A DNA stretch of 8,776 nucleotides from Mariprofundaceae bacterium (lineage in GTDB: Bacteria > Pseudomonadota > Zetaproteobacteria > Mariprofundales > Mariprofundaceae): NCBI GenBank assembly GCA_030950825.1, contig JAUZQT010000046.1, positions 1-8,776 of the forward strand, given 5' to 3'. The position numbers and the translations under genes were made by a program. Numbering within the stretch: position 1 is the first letter of the stretch; the number at the start of each line of letters is the position of its first letter. Below are positions 1-5,574 of the stretch, one piece after another. The notes beneath the pieces are model-generated. The model saw nothing but the letters and a program-made list of their open reading frames with translations, did not search any database and was not told where the DNA came from.

Positions 1-33
1 ACTAATCGAATAGGCGTAATTAAAAGTCCTCAT
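1..33 (-). CDS. 5' end of an unidentified gene, truncated by the window edge
   Basis: On the minus strand an ATG at 33-31 is preceded by AGGAGTT at 44-38, a strong Shine-Dalgarno match at normal spacing. The 11 codons that follow are open and read MRTFNYAYSIS. The gene would continue beyond base 1. It lies downstream of cbbO in the same direction but about 170 nt away, so it may have its own promoter. The peptide does not resemble the start of form I or form II Rubisco large subunits as I know them. It is too short to identify; existence is inferred mainly from the ribosome binding site. Confidence 0.45.
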   Translation of the reverse strand, partial: MRTFNYAYSIS

Positions 34-69
34 TATTAACTCCTATAGGGGGGTACACTTTCCTCTATA

Positions 70-87
70 TTGCATATTAAGCTGCAA
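70..87. promoter_or_regulatory. Short inverted repeat, possible operator
   Basis: TTGCA and TGCAA form a perfect 5-bp inverted repeat with an 8-nt spacer, about 40-55 nt upstream of the putative minus-strand start at 33. The T-rich/A-rich dyad is the general type used by LysR-family regulators. A 5-bp dyad can easily arise by chance, and no regulator is encoded in the window. Confidence 0.2.
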
Positions 88-137
88 ACGGGGCTTTTAC
101 TTCATGCCAAAATAAGTCAATAAAAAAATGCACCTTT

Positions 138-168
138 TAACCCGCATTATTCACAAATGCTGCCGCGC
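138..168 (-). repeat. One-ended fragment (copy C) of the 90-bp palindromic repeat
   Basis: The segment starts TAACCCGCATTATTCAC and continues ACAAATGCTGCCG. This matches the reverse complement of the right end of the full copies at 3430-3521 and 5471-5561, including the internal CACAAATRCTGCCG that distinguishes right ends from left ends. Similarity fades after about 168, so this is a truncated copy of opposite orientation to the two full ones. It lies about 30 nt past the cbbO stop codon, where it could affect transcript 3'-end stability. Confidence 0.7.
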
Positions 169-199
169 CATTGATTTTATTTTCATCGCACCCCTTCGC

Positions 200-2482
200 T
201 TATTTGGTCAAAGACATAAAGATCTTCGGCAATTGCTCAGGCAACTTGTCCACATGATCAATCACTGTATAATGATTACCAAAAATATCCGCTACATATT
301 CATCAGCTTTGGGATCAAGATTAATACAATAACTATAAATCCCTTGTTGTTGCAGCTCTACAACAGCTTGACGCGTATCCTGAATCAACAATTGTTCATC
401 ATCGACATCAATATCCGCGGGCTCACCATCGGTAAGTACTAGCATCAATTTTTTATCTGCTTTTTGTGCCTCAAGATAATGTGCTGCATGGCGCATCGCT
501 GCCCCCATACGTGTCGAATATTTGGCTTCCATGGCTGCCAAGCGACCTTTAACGCTGCTATCAAAACATTCAGCAAAACCTTTAATATGCGCATAACGGA
601 CATTATGCCGTGTATCTGAATTAAAGCCGCCAATAGCAAATTTATCGCCTAGTTTATCAATCGTCCAAGCCAGTAAGCTCACCGCTTCTTGTGATAACTC
701 GAGAATTGTTTGCATGCTTCCTGCGGCTTTTTCATTCAATGATTGTGATAGATCCACCACCAACATCACAGCAATATCACGGCCATCATTTTTATGACTC
801 ATGTTGATGCGCATATCGGGTTGCGAGCCACTCTTAAGATCAATCAATGATCGAATTGCCACATCCAGATCAAGCTCAGAACCTTCTTCCTGATAACGGA
901 TTCTGACTCTTTGCTGCGGCTTAAGCGCATCAAGGATCGCCTTCAATCGCTTGGCAAGTACTGAGTGCTTTTCAAGAATATTTTCAATGACTTGCACATT
1001 ACCGCTTGGGTGAACAGCCTCATACACGCTGACCCAGTCTGGGCGGTAAGTTTGGCTATTATAATCCCACTCGTGATAATGCCGTGGTGGCAAAGCATCC
1101 ACATCTTCAGATTGCTTTTGCTCCTCAAGATGCTCAAATAATGTGTCTTCATCATCACCCTGTTCGATGTAAATCCACAAATGACGGTTATCATCTCGAT
1201 AATCCACTTCAGTATTTTCAAAATAAGTATTTGGTGATGCATCTGTTTGACGGCGCGTACGGGCAATGAAAGAGAGTGCAATATCAGCCATATCTGAGCT
1301 TGAAGACGCTCCCTTTTCCATGACAGCAAAGAAACGAGCTACAAATTCATTGATATCTTTATTCTCAACTTCAAAATTCGGATCAAGAATAACACGTGAA
1401 GCCAAAGCCAAACGAAGGTTGATCAGGGAGGTGTTTTTACGCTGCAAGGCTTCTTCATTCGGAATTGGATGCAGGGATAAAAATAGCTTCCTCAAACCTG
1501 GAAACTTTTGCATTGCCAGATATTCAACGCGGCAGTCTTCAAAGAGTGCAACTGCAATACGCTGAAACGGGCTCCAGTTATCCACCACCATTTTACTGCT
1601 CCAGCGGCGGTGTGCTGCGATATGTGCCAGTGCCGCGCGATAGCGATTAATACCAGATACACCGTTTAAATCATCATACACATCTGGCAAACGAATACCC
1701 ATATGATCAAAGTAAGGCATCGGCTTACGAAGCTCATCAAAAGCAAGGGAGTATGGCACTAGGTAATCACCATCTTGCCAAAGGCCGCGTAAGTACAAAT
1801 CAAGCTGACGCTCATGATCCACCAGTAGTGTACCGTGTCGTTCGCGCTGCATCACAGCAACAGCATCGGGTGATTGTAAGCTGAAATAATCTTTCTGACG
1901 TTCTGGATGATCTTTATAATAGCGCACGCCATACTCAATCCAATTACGAAAACCCTCAAGGCTTACTTGTGACAATAACCGTGGAGCCTGCTCCAGCAAA
2001 AGCGGCAACCCTGGGCTCGGAAAGGTTTTATGGTGCCCATGCACAGAACCTGTAGTATCATTCATCATTTTTTTGATAAGATCAAAGTAGTGATGTAGCT
2101 CTTCATAACTATGCAAGCGGCGCGTGACGGCAGCCAATGACTGTAAAAAAGGAATGATTGCCTTAAAATTCGTGTTTGTAGATAAAAACAAGCAAAAATC
2201 TTTTATTTCAGGCAAAATATCTTCGCCCACAATTTTTGCAATGGATGGAGTTTCTTCCAAATAAACCAACAGTGGCTCAGCACCACGCCCCATTTTCCCG
2301 AGGAAATGAGCATTATCAATATATACAGTGACACCTTTTTCAGATAATAACGCCTTGGCTTCTTTAATGCACTCATCAAAGACACGGTCAGCCGCAGGGA
2401 AACGGCAACTTAGTTGCTCCCAATAAGCTTGAACCTTGGCGGAACGTTCTACTTCTTCTATATTACTCTCTTCAACACACAT
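200..2482 (-). CDS. cbbO: CbbO, VWA-domain adaptor of the CbbQO-type Rubisco activase
   Basis: This 760-residue protein is the adaptor partner of the AAA+ ATPase CbbQ. In characterised CbbQO systems, CbbO docks on inhibited Rubisco through its C-terminal von Willebrand A domain, and ATP hydrolysis by the CbbQ ring releases tight-binding sugar phosphates; it is cytosolic. Visible evidence is a C-terminal VWA domain with a complete metal-ion-dependent adhesion site: DLSQS at 577-581, Thr657 in STRMGAA and Asp685 in TDGEP. The long N-terminal part has no motif I can name, but includes the segment around FEDCRVEYLAMQKFPG that I associate with CbbO/NorD-like proteins. The ATG at 2482 lies 11 nt after the cbbQ stop with only a weak ribosome binding site, suggesting translational coupling to cbbQ. 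The length and close CbbQ-like partner favour CbbO over the shorter NorD of nitric-oxide reductase clusters, and no nor genes are nearby. Confidence 0.88.
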   Translation of the reverse strand: MCVEESNIEEVERSAKVQAYWEQLSCRFPAADRVFDECIKEAKALLSEKGVTVYIDNAHFLGKMGRGAEPLLVYLEETPSIAKIVGEDILPEIKDFCLFLSTNTNFKAIIPFLQSLAAVTRRLHSYEELHHYFDLIKKMMNDTTGSVHGHHKTFPSPGLPLLLEQAPRLLSQVSLEGFRNWIEYGVRYYKDHPERQKDYFSLQSPDAVAVMQRERHGTLLVDHERQLDLYLRGLWQDGDYLVPYSLAFDELRKPMPYFDHMGIRLPDVYDDLNGVSGINRYRAALAHIAAHRRWSSKMVVDNWSPFQRIAVALFEDCRVEYLAMQKFPGLRKLFLSLHPIPNEEALQRKNTSLINLRLALASRVILDPNFEVENKDINEFVARFFAVMEKGASSSSDMADIALSFIARTRRQTDASPNTYFENTEVDYRDDNRHLWIYIEQGDDEDTLFEHLEEQKQSEDVDALPPRHYHEWDYNSQTYRPDWVSVYEAVHPSGNVQVIENILEKHSVLAKRLKAILDALKPQQRVRIRYQEEGSELDLDVAIRSLIDLKSGSQPDMRINMSHKNDGRDIAVMLVVDLSQSLNEKAAGSMQTILELSQEAVSLLAWTIDKLGDKFAIGGFNSDTRHNVRYAHIKGFAECFDSSVKGRLAAMEAKYSTRMGAAMRHAAHYLEAQKADKKLMLVLTDGEPADIDVDDEQLLIQDTRQAVVELQQQGIYSYCINLDPKADEYVADIFGNHYTVIDHVDKLPEQLPKIFMSLTK

Positions 2483-2493
2483 AACGCAGCCCG

Positions 2494-3297
2494 TTACGCA
2501 AAGATAGTTTCAATAGCATGATCCAAAGTGACGCGGATATCCGCATCATCTGTGATCGGACGAACCAATGCCATGCGACAAGCCGCCTTGGGCTCAACAC
2601 CACCTTTAATCAATGTTGCTGCATAAGTTAATAAGCGTGTTGAAATACCTTCATCCAAGCCATGGCCTTTTAGATTGCGCGCCACAGCACCTATTTTCAC
2701 CAGTTTTGTTGCCAATTCAATATCAATAGCTGTTTCTTTGGCAACAATCGAGGTTTCCACTGCTTCGACTGGATAATCAAATTCAAAACCACAAAAACGT
2801 TGTTTGGTCGATTGTTTTAAATCTTTCATCAGACTTTGGTAGCCTGGATTGTAGGAAATGACCAATTGGAAATCTTCATGCGCTTTAATTAACTCGCCTT
2901 TTTTATCCAAAGGCAAGGTTCTTCGGTGATCAGTCAAGGGGTGAATCACCACTGTGGTATCCTGACGCGCCTCAACAATTTCATCCAAATAACAAATTGC
3001 ACCAATACGCGCAGCTGTAGTCAATGGGCCATCTAGCCAGCGGGTACCATTGGCATCAAGCAGGTAGCGACCTACCAAGTCAGACGCTGTCATATCTTCA
3101 TTACAAGCCACTGTAATCAACGGCTTACCAAGCTTCCAAGCCATGTATTCAATAAAACGTGATTTACCACAACCTGTCGGGCCTTTGACCATAATCGGTA
3201 AACGTGCGGCATAGGCCGCTTCATAAAGTTCAATTTCATCGGACTGCGCTTGGTAAAATGGCTCTTCATTAATATGATATTGTACTTGATCGCTCAT
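2494..3297 (-). CDS. cbbQ: CbbQ, MoxR-family AAA+ ATPase of the CbbQO Rubisco activase
   Basis: This 267-residue MoxR/NirQ/NorQ/CbbQ-family AAA+ ATPase would form a hexameric ring that powers Rubisco remodelling with CbbO. Visible motifs are Walker A GPTGCGKS at 39-46, Walker B ICYLDE with Asp105-Glu106, a sensor-1 region VISYNPGYQS with Asn150, and a likely arginine finger in STKQRF (Arg167). The N-terminus with EEPFY and the NPGYQS-LKDLK-QRF stretch are typical of the CbbQ/NorQ clade, and the length is normal. I chose the ATG at 3297 because AAGGGG lies just upstream; an in-frame TTG at 3312 would overlap that ribosome binding site. The gene is first in a two-gene unit with cbbO. No cbbL, cbbS or cbbM precedes it: the upstream gap leads to a divergent ferredoxin gene. 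NorQ is the main alternative, disfavoured by the 760-residue partner. Confidence 0.88.
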   Translation of the reverse strand: MSDQVQYHINEEPFYQAQSDEIELYEAAYAARLPIMVKGPTGCGKSRFIEYMAWKLGKPLITVACNEDMTASDLVGRYLLDANGTRWLDGPLTTAARIGAICYLDEIVEARQDTTVVIHPLTDHRRTLPLDKKGELIKAHEDFQLVISYNPGYQSLMKDLKQSTKQRFCGFEFDYPVEAVETSIVAKETAIDIELATKLVKIGAVARNLKGHGLDEGISTRLLTYAATLIKGGVEPKAACRMALVRPITDDADIRVTLDHAIETIFA

Positions 3298-3326
3298 AGG
3301 TGTCCCCTTCAAAATTGATGAAACGA

Positions 3327-3332
3327 ATTATA
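3327..3332 (-). promoter_or_regulatory. Candidate -10 box for cbbQ-cbbO
   Basis: The minus strand reads TATAAT from 3332 to 3327, an exact sigma-70 -10 consensus about 30 nt before the cbbQ ATG, giving a leader of roughly 20-25 nt. At 16-18 nt upstream there is no good TTGACA match, only T-rich sequence, so the promoter may be weak or activator dependent. The surrounding sequence is AT-rich, which raises the chance of a random match. Confidence 0.4.
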
Positions 3333-3429
3333 ATACAACAAACAAAAAATAACATGTCCTGTATCCGTATCATCAGCGCAATCGTGAGGTAAGGGTCGCG
3401 GAAAAAATAACCATCAGTTCTACTGTCTA

Positions 3430-3521
3430 TAAACCCGCATCTTTCATGAATCACCATGATGATTGCGTCTACCTGTACGTGGCTGCACGCAGACGGCAGT
3501 ATTTGTGAATACTGCGGCTTA
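3430..3521 (+). repeat. Full copy A of the 90-bp palindromic interspersed repeat (MITE/REP-like)
   Basis: The left end reads TAAACCCGCATCTTTCAT. The right end, reverse complemented, reads TAAGCCGCAGTATTCAC, so the termini are imperfect inverted repeats that both begin with TA. The interior carries nested complementary arms (CGTCT with AGACG; CGTG with CACG around GCTG), so the unit can fold into a long hairpin or cruciform. Aligned by hand without gaps from the CCC onward, it matches 64 of 88 positions of copy B at 5471-5561. It lies in the divergent gap between cbbQ and the ferredoxin gene. There is no coding capacity. Confidence 0.8.
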
Positions 3522-3618
3522 CCATCGCCCTTGCAGATAGGATAACGGACAAACTGGGGGCGTATGCGCCGTGCCTGGTGAGCGATTCATCCAAAACAAG
3601 TATTGAGAGGGTCAACTT
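3522..3618 (+). other. Leader region of the ferredoxin-bluB unit
   Basis: This 97-nt stretch between repeat copy A and the ferredoxin start contains a small GC hairpin (GGCG at 3559-3562, loop TATG, CGCC at 3567-3570) and the ribosome binding site GAGAGGG at 3605-3611, spaced 7 nt from the ATG. I see no convincing -35/-10 pair. I looked for a cobalamin riboswitch, because such elements often precede B12 genes, and could not find its conserved core. Confidence 0.4.
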
Positions 3619-3936
3619 ATGAACAAACCAACGATCACACCTTATAAGCGACATGCTGTTATGTGTGTAGGAAAGTCATGTGGCGAAAATATGCCGCTAT
3701 TAAAAAGTCTGAAAGACAAGGTAATGAAGGCTGGTTTGACTGAGAGTGATGGCAACGCTGTTCGCGTTAACCGCGCGGGATGCTTGGGTGTATGCCAGCA
3801 AGGGCCAATTATGGTCGTACACCCAGAAGGTCTGTGGTATTGCAATTTGACCGAAGAGAAGTTGGATCGCATTGTTGAAGAGCATTTCAAACAAGGAAAT
3901 CCGGTCAAAGAATTTGCATTTTATGACGCAAGCTAA
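3619..3936 (+). CDS. Thioredoxin-like [2Fe-2S] ferredoxin
   Basis: This 105-residue cytosolic protein matches the thioredoxin-fold [2Fe-2S] ferredoxin family, related to the NuoE/HoxE-type cluster domain. The four probable cluster ligands are Cys16 and Cys21 (C-X4-C) and Cys55 and Cys59 (the CLGVC loop, C-X3-C), followed by GPIMVVHPEGLWY, a typical family stretch; an additional Cys75 is present. The start is well supported by GAGAGGG at 7 nt spacing. Its stop codon overlaps the start of the bluB remnant by 14 nt, so the two were probably translationally coupled. That pairing suggests it once supplied electrons for flavin reduction in BluB, but this is inference, and it may serve other partners. 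The gene appears intact although bluB is broken. Confidence 0.85.
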   Translation: MNKPTITPYKRHAVMCVGKSCGENMPLLKSLKDKVMKAGLTESDGNAVRVNRAGCLGVCQQGPIMVVHPEGLWYCNLTEEKLDRIVEEHFKQGNPVKEFAFYDAS

Positions 3937-4361
3937 TTTCACCTCACAGGAGCGGGACACTGTTTATCGTGTGATTCATGGGCGACGCGATATGCGCCAC
4001 TTTTCAGAAGGTGAGGTTTCCCCTGCTGTATTATCGCGCATTTTAGAAGCTGCACATGCTGCGCCATCGGTGGGTTATAGCAGCCATGGCGTTTTGTGCG
4101 GATTACCACACATGCGTTGCGTGCGGCTTTGATAGGCTTGGTTGAAACTGAAAAAAACGTGTTGCAAATGACATGGATGAACGCAAGGCTGAATTTATGC
4201 GTTTAAAAATCGAAGGTATTAGCGACTGTGCTGAGCTGCTTTGCCTTGGGCCTGTGAATGCTTTTTATGATAAACCAATGTTAGAAGCAGAAGGCTGGCG
4301 GCAACGAGAGCAGATGGATGTTATTCTGGGGCAAAATCAATACCCCATTATTTCAGAATAG
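3923..4361 (+). pseudogene. bluB: Decayed bluB, 5,6-dimethylbenzimidazole synthase
   Basis: BluB is a nitroreductase-fold enzyme that cleaves FMNH2 with O2 to make dimethylbenzimidazole, the lower ligand of cobalamin. Three pieces in three frames match it. Frame one, from the ATG at 3923, gives ERDTVYRVIHGRRDMRHF and LEAAHAAPSVGY. After one missing base near 4080/4081 the next frame gives QPWRFVRITTHALRAALIGLVETE. After a second missing base in the A7 run at 4151-4157 the third frame gives MDERKAEFMRLKIEGI. The text then jumps from DCAEL directly to LCLGPVNAFYDKPMLEAEGWRQR, the family's C-terminus. By family knowledge roughly 60-70 residues are absent, including the GRRTLPEMDLAS and GLGMGWVS regions that hold active-site residues. 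The protein cannot be functional. Single-base errors could be sequencing artefacts, but the internal deletion is harder to explain that way. Confidence 0.88.
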
Positions 4362-4372
4362 CTTCTCTTTCC

Positions 4373-4396
4373 TAGCCCGCATTAGTCACAAGTAAA
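4373..4396 (-). repeat. One-ended fragment (copy D) of the palindromic repeat
   Basis: TAGCCCGCATTAGTCACAAG matches the terminal inverted repeat of the family (TARCCCGCATTATTCACAA) at nearly every position. The CACAA extension marks it as a right end in inverted orientation, like copy C. Similarity stops a few bases before the dinB ATG at 4400, so the fragment occupies most of the 38-nt gap between the bluB remnant and dinB, where the dinB ribosome binding site would be expected. Confidence 0.6.
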
Positions 4397-4399
4397 GCC

Positions 4400-5473
4400 A
4401 TGAGACAGCGTAAAATTATCCATGTTGATATGGATGCTTTTTTTGCATCGGTGGAGCAGCGTGATCATCCTGAATATTACGGTAAACCCTTGATTGTGGG
4501 AGGCAAACCCAATAGTAGGGGTGTGGTAGCAGCTTGTAGCTATGAAGCGCGTAAATTTGGCATTCATTCGGCCATGCCATGTTCACAAGCCTATCGACTT
4601 TGCCCTGAAGCGATATTTGTACCAACACGCTTTGAAGCTTATCGCGAGGCATCAGCCATCATTCGCGACATCTTTTGGCGATATGCTAGCCAAGTCGAGC
4701 CTTTATCGCTGGATGAAGCATATCTGGATGTAAGCTACACCGAAAGCTTTGCTGGCATCGCGACTGAAATCGCCAAAGCAATTAAAATAGCGATTAAAAA
4801 AGAAACAGAGCTGACCGCTTCCGCTGGCATATCCTACAATAAATTTTTAGCCAAGGTTGCATCGGATATGGATAAACCTGATGGGTTATATGTTATTACA
4901 CCCAAACAGGGCGCTGCATTTGTGCAAGCTTTACCCATTGAAAAGTTTTATGGTGTTGGGCCTGCCACAGCTAAGAAAATGAAGGCATTAAACATTCATC
5001 AAGGCAACGATTTAAAAGCTTGGTCGCTTGCCGACTTGCAAACACACTTTGGGAAATCAGCCAACTATTACTACAATATTGCCAGAGGTATTGATGAGCG
5101 CCCCATCCGCAGCTTTAGCATGCGCCAATCCTTGGGTAAAGAGGTCACTTTTACCCAAGATATTCTGGATATAGGTATATTATTGCGTCATTTTGAAAGT
5201 CTTACTGAGCAAGTATTCAAAAAATTAAATGAGCATAAGCTTCAGGGCAAAAACATCACCATCAAAATAAAATATAGCACCTTTAAACAGGTCACTCGCT
5301 CACATACGCAAAGCTCGCCTATCGGTAAAAATGAAGCACTGAAATGTATTCCAAAACTTTTGCAAACAACCAATGCAGGCAAACAGACTGTACGCTTAGT
5401 GGGCTTAACCGTTCGTGGGTTTGGCCAAGAAAAAGAACCTCAAAACAACGTTCAACTGGACTTAAAGTTTTAG
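4400..5473 (+). CDS. dinB: DNA polymerase IV, Y-family translesion polymerase
   Basis: This 357-residue protein is close to the length of E. coli Pol IV. It copies past minor-groove lesions at the replication fork with low fidelity. The catalytic residues are visible: Asp10 in HVDMDAFFASVE, with Phe15 at the steric-gate position, and Asp105-Glu106 in SLDEAYLDV. The thumb segment FYGVGPATAKKMKALNI is a helix-hairpin-helix, and the C-terminal little-finger domain ends in QLDLKF, a sliding-clamp-binding motif at the extreme C-terminus. The ATG at 4400 gives the standard N-terminus, but the ribosome binding site is weak (AAAG close to the start), with repeat fragment D directly upstream. I see no LexA box, so SOS control is not supported here. 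The TAG stop codon is formed by the first three bases of repeat copy B. Confidence 0.95.
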   Translation: MRQRKIIHVDMDAFFASVEQRDHPEYYGKPLIVGGKPNSRGVVAACSYEARKFGIHSAMPCSQAYRLCPEAIFVPTRFEAYREASAIIRDIFWRYASQVEPLSLDEAYLDVSYTESFAGIATEIAKAIKIAIKKETELTASAGISYNKFLAKVASDMDKPDGLYVITPKQGAAFVQALPIEKFYGVGPATAKKMKALNIHQGNDLKAWSLADLQTHFGKSANYYYNIARGIDERPIRSFSMRQSLGKEVTFTQDILDIGILLRHFESLTEQVFKKLNEHKLQGKNITIKIKYSTFKQVTRSHTQSSPIGKNEALKCIPKLLQTTNAGKQTVRLVGLTVRGFGQEKEPQNNVQLDLKF

Positions 5474-5561
5474 CCCAGATTATTCATAAATCGGCGTGAT
5501 AATTGCGCCTGCCTGTGCATAGGCGCAGGCAGGCGGCAGTAGCTGTGAATAATATGGGTTA
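5471..5561 (+). repeat. Full copy B of the 90-bp palindromic repeat, with a strong central hairpin
   Basis: Left end TAGCCCAGATTATTCAT and right end (reverse complemented) TAACCCATATTATTCAC form terminal inverted repeats, and both termini begin with TA. The centre contains a 12-bp stem with one mismatch: arm 5507-5518 (GCCTGCCTGTGC) and arm 5523-5534 (GCGCAGGCAGGC) with a 4-nt loop. It fills the gap between the convergent dinB and cyclophilin genes and may act as a bidirectional transcript-end structure, although no T-run follows the stem. Its first bases are the dinB stop codon. Confidence 0.85.
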
Positions 5562-5574
5562 GATTACTGCCCTA

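Larger units (their letters stand above)
34..199. other. Intergenic region downstream of cbbO
   Basis: No gene is supported here. The stretch holds the leader of the gene starting at 33, a short inverted repeat (TTGCA at 70-74 and TGCAA at 83-87) and a one-ended repeat fragment at about 138-168. On the minus strand just after cbbO, the repeat fragment can form a short hairpin (GCATT/AATGC). A run of seven T (A122-A128 region on the plus strand) follows somewhat downstream, so weak termination of cbbO is possible, but no convincing intrinsic terminator is visible. Confidence 0.5.

Noticed and set aside
128..442. Plus-strand open frame of 104 codons overlapping the 3' end of cbbO
   Set aside because: It runs antisense to the well-supported VWA domain of cbbO, has no ribosome binding site and its translation resembles no family.
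943..1329. Minus-strand open frame of 128 codons within cbbO
   Set aside because: It is an alternate frame of cbbO with low-complexity, Leu/Ile-rich translation and no start signal.
200..3297. NorQ-NorD pair of a nitric oxide reductase cluster
   Set aside because: The VWA partner is 760 residues, longer than I expect for NorD, and no norC/norB genes are nearby; kept only as an alternative to test by phylogeny.
3301..3618. Cobalamin riboswitch upstream of the ferredoxin-bluB unit
   Set aside because: I looked for the conserved B12-box and core pairing elements and did not find them; the gap is largely explained by repeat copy A and a short leader.
3642..3960. Minus-strand open frames antisense to the ferredoxin
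   Set aside because: They mirror a clear ferredoxin with conserved cysteines and have no initiation signals or family resemblance.
4327..4347. TGGGG/CCCCA inverted repeat near the end of the bluB remnant
   Set aside because: It is a short 5-bp dyad with an 11-nt spacer, inside former coding sequence and without a T-run; most likely chance.
3923..4361. Functional BluB expressed by programmed frameshifting
   Set aside because: Two separate shifts would be needed and the catalytic core would still be missing, so frameshifting could not restore an enzyme.
4362..4399. LexA/SOS box in front of dinB
   Set aside because: No CTGT-N8-ACAG type or related palindrome is present; the gap is mostly repeat fragment D.
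3430..5561. CRISPR array or attachment sites formed by the repeated sequence
   Set aside because: The copies are 2 kb apart, diverged and palindromic, with genes between them; there is no regular spacer pattern, integrase or cas gene.
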